From MFD09286-c1 sp963701015 (GTDB lineage Bacteria; Bacteroidota; Bacteroidia; Bacteroidales; DTGW01), in NCBI GenBank assembly GCA_963701015.1, contig OY969556.1:1240001-1304000 (forward strand): a DNA stretch of 64,000 nucleotides, read 5' to 3'. This document shows, piece by piece, positions 8,807-17,909 of this stretch. The translations under genes and the position numbers were made by a program. Each line of letters starts with the position of its first letter. The stretch's first letter is position 1. Under the pieces are notes generated by a model. The model ran no database searches and was not told where the DNA came from. It worked only from the letters and a program-made list of their open reading frames with translations.

Positions 8807-9301
8807 ATGAATGGTCAGAAAGAGCTATATGATTTGTTTCACGAATTAAATATTGAATTTGATTATTACGAACATCCTGCAGCACCAACCATTGAAGAAG
8901 CCATGAAATATTGGGTTGATATTGAAGCAACACATTGTAAAAATTTATTATTCAGGAACCATAAAGGAAATAAACATTACCTGGTTATTCTCGATCATAG
9001 ACAGACGTTGGATATTCATGATTTGGAAAAAAGATTAAAACAAGGGAAATTGAGTTTTGCATCGGAACAAAGAATGGGAAAATATTTAGGCATTAAGCCT
9101 GGTTCGGTTTCTCCATTTGGTTTGATAAATGATAAGGAAAATCATATCCACATTTTTTTTGATGAAAATATTAAAAAATCTGAGAGGATAAGTTTTCACC
9201 CGAATATAAATACTGCTTCATTGGTACTTAAATTTACTGATTTTATAAGGTTCATGGATTGGACAAAAAATTCTTATGAGTTTATTAAATTATATGATTG
9301 A
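8807..9301 (+). CDS. YbaK/ProX-type aminoacyl-tRNA deacylase
   Basis: The 164-residue protein is a freestanding prolyl-tRNA synthetase associated domain (YbaK/EbsC fold). Such enzymes remove wrongly attached alanine or other small amino acids from tRNA in the cytoplasm. Typical features are DYYEHPAAPTIEEAM near 20, THCKNLLFRNHKGNKHYL with a likely catalytic lysine near 43-60, and GSVSPFGLINDKENHIHIFFD near 101-120. Length matches the ProX group. Its stop overlaps the initiation region of the next gene. The exact tRNA specificity is not visible. Confidence 0.85.
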   Translation: MNGQKELYDLFHELNIEFDYYEHPAAPTIEEAMKYWVDIEATHCKNLLFRNHKGNKHYLVILDHRQTLDIHDLEKRLKQGKLSFASEQRMGKYLGIKPGSVSPFGLINDKENHIHIFFDENIKKSERISFHPNINTASLVLKFTDFIRFMDWTKNSYEFIKLYD

Positions 9302-9303
9302 AT

Positions 9304-9732
9304 ATGGAAACCCAGTCAAAAATTTGGATTCATACAATTTGGCAGACTATTAACCGATTACCCTTGATTTTGCCGGAAATTGAACCGAAAATATATAAAA
9401 TTGTAACCGATGAATTTATCAATTCAAACTGTAAGGTAGAATTAATAAATGGTACAGCCGATCATATTCATATACTTTATGTTTTAAATCCAGAATTCTC
9501 AATATCAAAATTAACACAGCAAATCCAATTAGAAAGTTCGAAATTAATAAATACCGAATGCTTTAACGCCGGATCATTTGGTTGGCATATCGAAAATTTA
9601 ACACTTAGTGTAAGTGAATCGCAAATTCCTAAACTTATTGAATATTTGAAAAATCAAAAGGAATTTCACAAAGGAAAATCCTTTCAGCAGGAAAACAATG
9701 AATTTAAAAGGCTGCACGGAATTATTCAATAA
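9304..9732 (+). CDS. Solitary IS200/IS605-type HUH (Y1) transposase-like protein
   Basis: The 142-residue protein has the Y1 transposase core: an HUH motif DHIHIL near residue 56, WHIENLTLSVSES in place of the usual WQ.GYGAFSVS block, and LIEYLKNQKEFHKGKSF near 115 with the catalytic-type tyrosine. The ATG at 9304 is preferred over the TTG at 9298. It begins 2 bases after the ProX-like stop and its 3' end overlaps the convergent homoserine dehydrogenase by 11 bases, leaving no room for the hairpin ends an IS200 element needs. It therefore looks like a resident, non-mobile member of the Bacteroidota solo-TnpA group. What it acts on is unknown. Confidence 0.75.
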   Translation: METQSKIWIHTIWQTINRLPLILPEIEPKIYKIVTDEFINSNCKVELINGTADHIHILYVLNPEFSISKLTQQIQLESSKLINTECFNAGSFGWHIENLTLSVSESQIPKLIEYLKNQKEFHKGKSFQQENNEFKRLHGIIQ

Positions 9733-10984
9733 TTGGCAAACAACATTCCAATTTACAATCGGATTTTATAATATTTTCTTTTAGGTTCTCTAAAAATTCA
9801 ATTTTTGTACTTTCTGAAATTACAACCAATTCATTTTCATTTTTGTAAATTGATTTTTTAATTGAAATATTAGCATCTGCAAATAATTGGATAACTAAAT
9901 TTTTGTTGATTTTATTTTTTAGCGAAATTCTCCAATATAAAGGTGTTTCAAGTCTTCTTAGTTTGCCAATTGGAAATGGTGTTGTTGTCCAGTTATTTTT
10001 TGCATCCGGATTTTTAAGAATATTGATTAAATCGTCAAACATTGCAGTGGCTGTAGGTTTACCACCGGCACCTTGTCCGTAAAATCCAATTTCTCCGGAA
10101 TTTTCACCTTCAATTATTATTGAATTAAAATTGTTTTCTGTTGAGGCAAAAATATGATCAGAACTTACTAAACATGGGCCAATTAAATATTCGTAATGCG
10201 CATTTATTGCTTTTATTGTTGCTAATGGTTTAATCCGAAAGCCAAGTTGATTGGCATAACTCATATCGGCAATTTCAATGTTTTTAAAAGATTGGGCTGA
10301 AAGTGCCGATGGAGGAACAATCATTTGCATTCCAAAAATTGTAAGTATAACCAGTTTATTTTTCGAATCAATACCATCAATATCATCCGAAGGATCGTTT
10401 TCGGCATAACCTTTTTGCTGAGCAAGTTTTAAAGCCTGAATATAATCGAGGTTTTCATTTTGCATTTTTGAATAAATAAAATTTGATGTGGCATTAAATA
10501 TTCCTGATATTTTAAGAACTTGATCGCCTTTAAACGACTGGTCGAGTACTTTTGCAATTGGAATTCCGCCTCCAACCGAAGCATCATATTTAAATTGAAT
10601 ATTTTTTGCAAATGCTGCTTGTAATAGTTCTTCAGAATAAACTGCCAATGCTTTTTTGCTTGACATTACAATATGCTTCCCATTATTTATAGCTTGTAAC
10701 AAATAGTTTTTAGTTTCATTGAAACCATTGCCACCAATACATTCACAAATAATATCAATTTTTGGGTTATCTAGAATTTCCAATATATTATTTGTCATAT
10801 TTAAATTTAATGTGTTAATATTTCTGGTTTTTGTCAATGATCTGACATAAACATTTTCAATTTTGACTGTTTTGCCTGTTTCTTGTTCAATCCTTGATTT
10901 GTTGTTTTGAACTTGTGAAACCAATTCTGAGCCTACTTCACCTAGACCCAAAATTCCAATTTTTACTTTCGTTTTGTTTTTCAT
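9722..10984 (-). CDS. hom: Homoserine dehydrogenase
   Basis: This 420-residue enzyme reduces aspartate semialdehyde to homoserine, the branch step toward threonine and methionine. It has an N-terminal nucleotide-binding motif GILGLGEVGSELV (9-21), the SSKKALAVYS segment near 107, the DASVGGGIPIAKVL active-site block near 134-147, and GYAENDPSDDIDGID near 192-206, all typical. A C-terminal ACT domain (about 353-410) suggests feedback control. It is not fused to aspartokinase, unlike the ThrA proteins of many relatives. The upstream region carries a leader peptide and terminator-type attenuator (see 11067 and 11016). Confidence 0.95.
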   Translation of the reverse strand: MKNKTKVKIGILGLGEVGSELVSQVQNNKSRIEQETGKTVKIENVYVRSLTKTRNINTLNLNMTNNILEILDNPKIDIICECIGGNGFNETKNYLLQAINNGKHIVMSSKKALAVYSEELLQAAFAKNIQFKYDASVGGGIPIAKVLDQSFKGDQVLKISGIFNATSNFIYSKMQNENLDYIQALKLAQQKGYAENDPSDDIDGIDSKNKLVILTIFGMQMIVPPSALSAQSFKNIEIADMSYANQLGFRIKPLATIKAINAHYEYLIGPCLVSSDHIFASTENNFNSIIIEGENSGEIGFYGQGAGGKPTATAMFDDLINILKNPDAKNNWTTTPFPIGKLRRLETPLYWRISLKNKINKNLVIQLFADANISIKKSIYKNENELVVISESTKIEFLENLKENIIKSDCKLECCLPIIE

Positions 10985-11015
10985 AGATATTAAATTTGTT
11001 AAAATTGTAAAACAA

Positions 11016-11043
11016 AAGAGGCTTACCGTGTGGTAAGCCTCTT
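11016..11043 (-). terminator. Attenuator terminator hairpin before homoserine dehydrogenase
   Basis: Read on the minus strand, a perfect 12-bp stem (11043-11032 with 11027-11016; AAGAGGCTTACC/GGTAAGCCTCTT) with a 4-base loop is followed by a T-rich tail, ending about 30 bases before the hom ATG. Its loop and 3' arm contain CACGGTA (11030-11024), exactly complementary to TACCGTG inside the leader ORF (11081-11075), which offers a competing antiterminator pairing. Confidence 0.8.
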
Positions 11044-11066
11044 GTTCTTTTAACTACATAACAGCT

Positions 11067-11120
11067 TTAAACATCACGGTATTTATTGCGTGTGCAGCGG
11101 GTCATGGTAGTTATAGACAT
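11067..11120 (-). CDS. Threonine-rich leader peptide of the hom attenuator
   Basis: A 17-codon ORF, MSITTMTRCTRNKYRDV, lies between the promoter and the terminator hairpin of hom. Four of 17 codons are Thr (ACT, ACC, ACC, ACA) and one is Ile, which fits a peptide that senses charged tRNA-Thr. Its Tyr-Arg codons contain TACCGTG, the segment complementary to the terminator. A ribosome stalled at the Thr codons would leave this segment free to pair, whereas one reaching the stop would cover it. It is too short for ordinary gene finders. The function is inferred from layout. Confidence 0.75.
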   Translation of the reverse strand: MSITTMTRCTRNKYRDV

Positions 11121-11155
11121 TATGTTATTTATCATTTCTTCTGACTTTGTAAGTA

Positions 11156-11163
11156 CAAATATA
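11156..11163 (-). promoter_or_regulatory. -7 promoter box for the hom leader transcript
   Basis: On the minus strand TATATTTG matches TAnnTTTG. It lies just after the clpC stop codon and about 36 bases before the leader peptide ATG, as an attenuator promoter should. Confidence 0.6.
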
Positions 11164-11167
11164 GAAA

Positions 11168-13711
11168 TTAATTACTACTAACATCTTTATTTACTTCAAT
11201 AACAGGTTCAACTTCCATTTTAATTTCCTGTTTTTCGCTATCAAAACCAATCATTATGTTATCACCTTCTCGAATACTGGCTTTGATAATTACTTCGGCC
11301 ATAGGGTCTTCAAGGTATTTTTGAATAGCTCGTTTCAGCGGACGTGCACCGAATTGAATATCATAACCCCGTTCAATCACAAAATCACGTGCTTCATCAG
11401 TTAAAGTAACTTTATAACCTAAGGCTTTAATTCTATCATACAATCCTTTAAGTTCAATATCAATAATTTTTGATATGTGTTCTTTCGTTAAAGTATTGAA
11501 AAGCACAACATCGTCAATTCTATTTAAAAACTCAGGTGCAAAGGTTTTTTTAAGAGCATTTTGAATTACACTTTTTGCATATTCATTCGCTTGTGAATTT
11601 TTTGAAGAAGTGCTAAATCCAACACCTTGTCCGAAATCTTTAAGTTGACGTGTACCAATGTTAGAAGTCATTATTACAATAGTATTTTTGAAATCAATTC
11701 GCCGACCTAAGCTATCGGTAAGCAATCCTTCATCCAATACTTGTAATAATAAGTGGAAAACATCCGGATGTGCTTTTTCAATTTCATCAAGCAGTACAAC
11801 TGAATATGGTTTTCTGCGTACTTTTTCAGTCAATTGTCCGCCTTCTTCATAACCTACATAACCTGGAGGTGCTCCTACTAAACGTGATACTGAAAATTTC
11901 TCCATATATTCGCTCATATCAACGCGAATAAGATTATCATAACTTTCAAACAAATATTTTGCAAGTACTTTAGCCAATTGAGTTTTTCCTACGCCAGTCG
12001 GGCCAAGGAAAATAAATGTTCCGATTGGTTTATTCGGATCTTTTAACCCAGCACGGTTCCTTTGAATTGATTTTACAACTTTTTCAATGGCTTCATCTTG
12101 TCCAATAACACTTCCTTTTAATTCTTCAGCCATTTTTAATAATCGTGTTCCTTCAGCTTGTGCTATTCTTTGTACAGGAACGCCTGTCATCATTGCCACG
12201 ACTTCAGCAACTTTTTCGGCATCAACAATTACCCGGTTTTTGCTTAAATCGTTTTCCCATCGTTGTTTTTCTAATTCTAACTTTTCCTGAAGTTCTTTTT
12301 CACGATCACGAAAACTGGCAGCACGTTCAAAGTTTTGATTTTTAACAGATTTAATTTTCTCCTTCTTGGTTTCTTCAATTTCTTTTTCAAATTGCAAGAC
12401 CTTTTCAGGAACAACAATATTTGAAATATGAACCCTTGAACCTGATTCATCTAAAGCATCAATTGCCTTATCAGGTAAATGACGGTCAGTAATATAACGT
12501 GAAGTAAGCTTTACACATGCTTCAATGGCATCATTAGTATAGGTTACATTATGATGATCTTCGTATTTTTCCTTGATATTATTTAATATTTCAAAAGTTT
12601 CTTCAGGAGAAGTTGGTTCCACCATTACTTTTTGGAAACGACGTTCCAAAGCTCCATCTTTTTCAATATGTTGACGATATTCATCCAAAGTAGTTGCCCC
12701 AATACACTGAATTTCTCCACGTGCAAGAGCGGGTTTTAACATATTGGCTGCATCAAGCGATCCAGTAGCTCCACCAGCACCAACAATGGTGTGTATTTCA
12801 TCAATAAATAATATAATGTTCGGGTTTTTTTGCAACTCGTTCAAAATAGCTTTCATTCTTTCTTCAAACTGACCACGGTATTTGGTACCGGCAACAATTG
12901 AGGCTAAATCAAGAGCAACCACACGTTTTCCAAATAAAACCCGCGAAACTTTTCGCTGTGTAATTCTTAATGCCAGGCCTTCGGCAATTGCTGATTTTCC
13001 AACACCAGGTTCACCTATTAATATAGGGTTATTTTTCTTTCTTCTACTTAGTATTTGTGCTAAGCGTTCAATTTCTCTTTCACGGCCAACAATTGGATCC
13101 ATTCGTCCTTCTTCGGCAGATTTTGTTAGGTCAACACCGAAGTTATCCAAAACGGGTGTATCGGAATTAGTTTTACCTTGCTGTGGATTAGGCGCTCCTG
13201 CACCACCACTTTTTCCTCCTCCAAATGCTGTTCCACGTTCATCATCTTCATCGCCATAATCTGAACTGGCTTTTGGTTGTCGAACTTCCATTTCGCTTTT
13301 AATTGTATTATAGTTAATATTATTTTCAGATAAAATTTTTGTAATCATACTATTTTCTTCCCTTAATATTGCAAGTAACAAATGACCGGTATTAATTGTT
13401 TCATTTTTTAATGCCCGGGCTTCTAAATAAATCATTTTTAATATGCGTTCAGATGATTTTAATAATGGCAAATTTTCAGCATCTTTAATTTTAGCATTGC
13501 TATCTGCTCTCATTGAAAGTTCTACAATTTTTTTGAGCTGTGCTAAGTCATTAACTAAACTTATAATTATTTCAATGGCAACGCCATCTCCTTCACGCAA
13601 AATTCCCAGAAAGAAATGTTCAGGACTAATGTAAGCATTGCCCATTCGAACAGCCTCTTCCTTACTATAAGACAGAACATCTTTAATTTTTTGAGAAAAT
13701 TTAGCATCCAT
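11168..13711 (-). CDS. clpC: ATP-dependent Clp protease ATP-binding subunit ClpC
   Basis: The 847-residue AAA+ unfoldase feeds substrates to ClpP in the cytoplasm. Order of domains: two Clp_N repeats (1-150), an acidic Gly-rich linker, AAA-1 with Walker A GEPGVGKSA near 232 and Walker B ILFIDEIHT near 299, a UVR motif in the middle region (about 448-480), AAA-2 with GPTGVGKTQ near 574 and VVLLDEIEKAHP near 645, and the C-terminal D2-small domain. The length is usual for Bacteroidota. A CtsR-type repressor gene is not next to it. Confidence 0.95.
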   Translation of the reverse strand: MDAKFSQKIKDVLSYSKEEAVRMGNAYISPEHFFLGILREGDGVAIEIIISLVNDLAQLKKIVELSMRADSNAKIKDAENLPLLKSSERILKMIYLEARALKNETINTGHLLLAILREENSMITKILSENNINYNTIKSEMEVRQPKASSDYGDEDDERGTAFGGGKSGGAGAPNPQQGKTNSDTPVLDNFGVDLTKSAEEGRMDPIVGREREIERLAQILSRRKKNNPILIGEPGVGKSAIAEGLALRITQRKVSRVLFGKRVVALDLASIVAGTKYRGQFEERMKAILNELQKNPNIILFIDEIHTIVGAGGATGSLDAANMLKPALARGEIQCIGATTLDEYRQHIEKDGALERRFQKVMVEPTSPEETFEILNNIKEKYEDHHNVTYTNDAIEACVKLTSRYITDRHLPDKAIDALDESGSRVHISNIVVPEKVLQFEKEIEETKKEKIKSVKNQNFERAASFRDREKELQEKLELEKQRWENDLSKNRVIVDAEKVAEVVAMMTGVPVQRIAQAEGTRLLKMAEELKGSVIGQDEAIEKVVKSIQRNRAGLKDPNKPIGTFIFLGPTGVGKTQLAKVLAKYLFESYDNLIRVDMSEYMEKFSVSRLVGAPPGYVGYEEGGQLTEKVRRKPYSVVLLDEIEKAHPDVFHLLLQVLDEGLLTDSLGRRIDFKNTIVIMTSNIGTRQLKDFGQGVGFSTSSKNSQANEYAKSVIQNALKKTFAPEFLNRIDDVVLFNTLTKEHISKIIDIELKGLYDRIKALGYKVTLTDEARDFVIERGYDIQFGARPLKRAIQKYLEDPMAEVIIKASIREGDNIMIGFDSEKQEIKMEVEPVIEVNKDVSSN

Positions 13712-13809
13712 AATTTATTCAATCTTATAGCTTTTTTAAAATTAATATTTTTTTAAATAATTGCTGCAAATATTGCTATACTTTATTTTCAAATATCATA
13801 TTATGCCTG

Positions 13810-13817
13810 CAAATATA
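13810..13817 (-). promoter_or_regulatory. Likely -7 promoter box of clpC
   Basis: Minus-strand TATATTTG fits TAnnTTTG, about 100 bases before the clpC ATG. A second similar but poorer box (AATATTTG) lies nearer the gene. Confidence 0.45.
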
Positions 13818-13939
13818 GCTTAATTCGACCAAATTTTTTTAAACAATGCATGTTAATAATTATCACTTGATAACAACCGAAAATCAACAATAAATGTCTA
13901 ATTTCGTGATTCTTAATTTTTAAATGAAAAATACTGTAT

Positions 13940-16444
13940 ATGGCTGAAGGTGAACGCATCATCCGAATAAATATTGAAGAAGAAATGAAGACCGCCTACA
14001 TAGATTATTCTATGTCGGTAATTGTTTCAAGGGCATTGCCCGATGTTAGGGATGGGTTAAAACCTGTTCACAGGCGTGTTTTATTCGGAATGTCGGAACT
14101 CGGTTTGGCATCGAACCGTCAACATAAAAAATCGGCAAGAATAGTTGGGGAAGTACTCGGTAAGTATCATCCTCATGGTGATACATCAGTGTATGATGCT
14201 ATGGTTCGAATGGCTCAGGAATGGTCATTACGGTATCCATTGGTAGATGGCCAGGGAAACTTTGGTTCGGTCGATGGTGATAGTCCTGCCGCAATGCGTT
14301 ATACCGAAGCAAGGTTAAGAAAAATTGCAGAAGAAATTTTAACTGATTTAGATAAAAATACAGTTGACTTCCAATTAAATTTTGATGATTCGTTAGAAGA
14401 ACCTGTGGTAATGCCAACACGTATCCCTAATTTGCTCATCAATGGCGCATCAGGTATTGCCGTGGGTATGGCAACAAATATGCCACCGCATAATTTAACT
14501 GAAGTAGTTGATGCAACAATTGCTTACGTTGATAACAATGATATTACTACCGAGGAATTAATGAAGTTTGTTAAAGGTCCTGATTTTCCTACAGGTGGAA
14601 TAATATTTGGTACGGCTGGAATTAAAGAGGCTTTTGAAACAGGTAGAGGTAGAATTGTAGTGAGGGCAAAATCCGAAATTGAAACTACTGAGACCGGACG
14701 AGAAAAAATTATAATTACTGAAATTCCTTACCAGGTAAATAAGGCTGAATTAATTCAGAAAACAGCAGATTTAATCAATGACAAAAAAATTGAAGGAATT
14801 TCCTATATTAACGATGAGAGCGATCGCGATGGAATGCGCATTGTAATTATTTGCAAAAAGGAAGCTTCGGCCAATGTTGTATTAAATAAATTGTTTAAAT
14901 ATACCCAGTTGCAGGCTGCTTTCAATGTAAATAATATTGCTTTGGTTGCAGGAAGGCCAAAAACATTGGCGCTGAAAGATTTAATTCATTATTTTGTTAA
15001 ACATCGTCATGAAGTCGTAATTCGTCGTAGCCAATATGAACTCGATGAAGCTGAGAAAAAGAAACATATTCTTGAAGGATTACTCATTGCACTTGATCAT
15101 TTGGATGAAGTTATTTCGTTAATCCGGAATTCAAAAACTCCCGATGATGCTAAAACAGGATTGGTTGAAAAGTTTGGTTTATCAGAGATTCAAGCTAAAG
15201 CAATACTTGAATTACGCTTGCAACGATTAACCGGCTTGGAACGCGATAAAATCAAGGAAGAATTTGAAGAACTTGTAAAACTGATTGAATATTTACAAAA
15301 AGTTTTGTCTGACGAAGGATTACGCAGGCAAATAATTAAAGATGAACTTCAGGAAATTAAAGACAAATACGGTGATGAACGAAGAACTGAAATTCGCTTA
15401 GATGCAACCGAATTTAATCCTGAAGATTTTTATGCTGATGATGATATGGTAATTACCATTTCGCGATTGGGTTATGTTAAAAGAACACCATTGTCTGAGT
15501 TTAGGACACAAAGTAGGGGAGGGGTTGGTTCTAAAGGAAGTACCACACGCGATGAAGATTTTCTGGAATATATGTTTAGTGCTACAATGCACAACACAAT
15601 TTTATTTTTTACTGAAAAAGGACGTTGTTTCTGGCTCAAAGTTTATGATATTCCTGAAGGAAATAAAACTGCAAAAGGCAGGGCTGTTCAAAACCTTTTA
15701 AACATTGAACCTGATGATGCTATTAAAGCATTTATAAATGTTCCTAAAATAAATGATGAAGAATACATTAATAATAATAATGTAATCCTTTGTACGAAAA
15801 AGGGCATAATTAAAAAAACCAAACTTGAAGCTTATTCAAGGCCGAGGGCAAATGGAATAAATGCAATTAATGTCAGGGAAGGGGATAGTTTAATTGAAGC
15901 AAAATTAACCAATGGAACCAATGAAATTATTTTGGCGATAAAATCAGGTAAAGCTATTCGATTTAACGAAAGCAAGGTGCGCCCGGTTGGACGAAATGCT
16001 TCTGGAGTAAAAGGTGTTACCCTAGCTGGAAATAATGATGAAGTTGTTGGAATGATTTGTGTTGCAAATCCTGCTCTGACTATTATGGTGGTATCTGAAA
16101 ACGGATTTGGAAAACGTTCAGATATTTCAGATTACAGGGTTACAAACCGAGGTGGCAAAGGCGTAAAGACAATTAATGTTACTGATAAAACCGGAAGTTT
16201 AATTGCAATTAAAGGTGTTACCGATGATGAAGATTTAATGATTATTACCAAAACCGGTTTAACCATTCGAATGGCGATTACTGCTTTCAGAATTACAGGA
16301 AGGGCAACTCAAGGAGTAAAACTTATAAACTTAAAAGGTAATGATTCTATTGCCGCAGTTGCTCAAGTACCAAAAACTCCTGATGAAGTAATTGAGATAC
16401 CAGAAGGTTTTGAAACATCAACTGAAAGTGAATCAGTTGATTAA
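13940..16444 (+). CDS. gyrA: DNA gyrase subunit A
   Basis: The 834-residue protein cuts and reseals DNA in gyrase, introducing negative supercoils with GyrB. The catalytic tyrosine is Y121 in AAMRYTEARL. The quinolone region reads GDTSVYDAM, with T82 and D86 at the sites equal to E. coli S83 and D87. The breakage-reunion domain is followed by six C-terminal blade repeats; the GyrA-box equivalent is QSRGGVGSKG near 520, the divergent form I associate with Bacteroidota. An acidic tail closes the protein. It is divergent from clpC across a 228-base AT-rich spacer. Confidence 0.95.
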   Translation: MAEGERIIRINIEEEMKTAYIDYSMSVIVSRALPDVRDGLKPVHRRVLFGMSELGLASNRQHKKSARIVGEVLGKYHPHGDTSVYDAMVRMAQEWSLRYPLVDGQGNFGSVDGDSPAAMRYTEARLRKIAEEILTDLDKNTVDFQLNFDDSLEEPVVMPTRIPNLLINGASGIAVGMATNMPPHNLTEVVDATIAYVDNNDITTEELMKFVKGPDFPTGGIIFGTAGIKEAFETGRGRIVVRAKSEIETTETGREKIIITEIPYQVNKAELIQKTADLINDKKIEGISYINDESDRDGMRIVIICKKEASANVVLNKLFKYTQLQAAFNVNNIALVAGRPKTLALKDLIHYFVKHRHEVVIRRSQYELDEAEKKKHILEGLLIALDHLDEVISLIRNSKTPDDAKTGLVEKFGLSEIQAKAILELRLQRLTGLERDKIKEEFEELVKLIEYLQKVLSDEGLRRQIIKDELQEIKDKYGDERRTEIRLDATEFNPEDFYADDDMVITISRLGYVKRTPLSEFRTQSRGGVGSKGSTTRDEDFLEYMFSATMHNTILFFTEKGRCFWLKVYDIPEGNKTAKGRAVQNLLNIEPDDAIKAFINVPKINDEEYINNNNVILCTKKGIIKKTKLEAYSRPRANGINAINVREGDSLIEAKLTNGTNEIILAIKSGKAIRFNESKVRPVGRNASGVKGVTLAGNNDEVVGMICVANPALTIMVVSENGFGKRSDISDYRVTNRGGKGVKTINVTDKTGSLIAIKGVTDDEDLMIITKTGLTIRMAITAFRITGRATQGVKLINLKGNDSIAAVAQVPKTPDEVIEIPEGFETSTESESVD

Positions 16445-16503
16445 TAATCGATTGTATTTTTTTAAAAAAAGGCTAATTACAACCAGAGCTAAATAATTTT
16501 ATA

Positions 16504-16511
16504 TATTTTTG
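16504..16511 (+). promoter_or_regulatory. -7 promoter box of the TPR protein gene
   Basis: TATTTTTG fits TAnnTTTG and lies 37 bases before the chosen ATG at 16548, which also argues against the upstream TTG start that falls inside the box. Confidence 0.55.
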
Positions 16512-16547
16512 CGGAAAAAATTAGTATTTATTAACAAATTTGATCTT

Positions 16548-17699
16548 ATGAAAAAGATACTTGTACTTTCAATAGTAGCTTCTTTCTCCTTATTTACAAT
16601 AGCTCAGAAAAAAGCAAAACCTTTTAAAGAAGCTGACCATGCCTTTAATGATGGTAAATTAGATATTGCCTGGACTCAAATTAAGTTGGCTTGTGAAGAT
16701 TCACTTACAAAAAATGAGCCGAAAACATGGTATTTAAGAGGTCAAATTGCTCAGGCAATTGCACAGTCAAAAGATTCAACAGTAAAATTGATTATGGACG
16801 ATGCTCCAATTCAAGCTTATGATGCGTATGAAAAAGCTATTGATATTGATCCGAAAAAGAAATATAGCAAAGATGTTGAATTTCAATTTCTAACATTATC
16901 ACCAATTACTGTGAATGCTGCATTAGCTGAATTTTCAGCACAAAAATTCGACAAAGCTTTTGATTTATTTGAATTAAATTATAAAATAGAATCTACCTCA
17001 ATATTTAAGAGTATTGATACTACAAATATTTACAACTGCGGACTTGCGGCAATTAATGCAAAAAAATACGACAAAGCAATTGAGTATTTGAACAAAGCCA
17101 TTTCGTATAATTATGGTGGCGGTAATACATTTTCATTGCTAAAAACAGCTTATATTGGCAAAGGTGATTCAATAAATGCTTTAATTAGTTTAAAAAAGGG
17201 TTTTGAAAAATATCCTAATGAATTGCAAATTATGATTGATTTAGTAAATTATTATATGGTTGCAAATCAGTCAGTTGAAGCACTTAATTTTCTAAAGATG
17301 GCTGAAGTAAAGGAACCAAATAATAAATCATTTTGCTTTGCAGAAGGTATTTTATATGAAAAAATGAACAATTTTGATAGTGCAATTATTTCATATACGC
17401 GTTCTACAGAAATTGATCCAAAATATTTTGATGGTTATTATTATTTAGGAAGAATTTATTATAACAAAGCTGTAGAAGTAAATAATCAGGCTTCCAACGA
17501 AAAGGATGATGCTAAGTATAATGAGCTTCAGAAAAAAAGAGATGATTTATTTAAAAAATCAATTCCTTTTTTCGAAAAAGCACATGAAATAGATGCAAAA
17601 GATAAAGATTGTGCAGAAACATTAAAAAGTTTGTATTTTAGGTTTGGACTAAATGATAAGTCAGCAAAACTTAAAGAAGAAATGGGTTGGACTAACTAA
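16548..17699 (+). CDS. Secreted TPR-repeat protein
   Basis: The 383-residue protein starts with a signal peptide (MKKILVLSIVASFSLFTIAQ) when begun at the ATG at 16548; the frame is open to a TTG at 16509 but that overlaps the promoter. The mature part is made of tetratricopeptide-type helical pairs, visible as repeated AYDAYEKAIDIDPKKKYS, KAIEYLNKAISYNYGGG, AIISYTRSTEIDPKYFDGYY and FFEKAHEIDAKDKD segments. TPR proteins are scaffolds; in this phylum many sit in the periplasm or at the outer membrane. A partner cannot be named. A very strong terminator follows. Confidence 0.8.
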   Translation: MKKILVLSIVASFSLFTIAQKKAKPFKEADHAFNDGKLDIAWTQIKLACEDSLTKNEPKTWYLRGQIAQAIAQSKDSTVKLIMDDAPIQAYDAYEKAIDIDPKKKYSKDVEFQFLTLSPITVNAALAEFSAQKFDKAFDLFELNYKIESTSIFKSIDTTNIYNCGLAAINAKKYDKAIEYLNKAISYNYGGGNTFSLLKTAYIGKGDSINALISLKKGFEKYPNELQIMIDLVNYYMVANQSVEALNFLKMAEVKEPNNKSFCFAEGILYEKMNNFDSAIISYTRSTEIDPKYFDGYYYLGRIYYNKAVEVNNQASNEKDDAKYNELQKKRDDLFKKSIPFFEKAHEIDAKDKDCAETLKSLYFRFGLNDKSAKLKEEMGWTN

Positions 17700-17717
17700 T
17701 ATTTTATATAATATAGT

Positions 17718-17756
17718 AAAGGGTATTTCAAGTTTTTTGAAATACCCTTTTTTTAT
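17718..17756 (+). terminator. Intrinsic terminator after the TPR protein gene
   Basis: A perfect 14-bp stem (17718-17731 AAAGGGTATTTCAA with 17737-17750) with a 5-base loop, then a run of T. Confidence 0.9.
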
Positions 17757-17883
17757 GTGCTTTGTTCAAATTTATCAATATAATATATAAACTCGTTTAA
17801 TAAAATTGTTGGAAAACATAGCTGTTCATTATTAGAAATTAATATTCAAATTAATTCAATCCCTTTAAATTTATATTTTTCGT

Positions 17884-17891
17884 TACATTTG
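17884..17891 (+). promoter_or_regulatory. -7 promoter box of the hybrid two-component regulator
   Basis: TACATTTG fits TAnnTTTG and lies 18 bases before the ATG at 17910. Confidence 0.5.
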
Positions 17892-17909
17892 CTTTAATTC
17901 AAAGGCAAA

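Noticed and set aside
9298..9303. TTG start for the HUH protein
   Set aside because: It adds two residues before a usual ATG at 9304 that gives the expected N-terminus.
12882..13259. Plus-strand ORF of 125 codons inside clpC
   Set aside because: It lies opposite a strongly conserved ClpC region and its translation is rich in Ser, Arg and Pro without family features. It is a shadow of the real gene.
16509..16547. TTG start for the TPR protein
   Set aside because: The TTG falls within the TAnnTTTG promoter box and places a non-signal sequence ahead of a clean signal peptide that begins at 16548.
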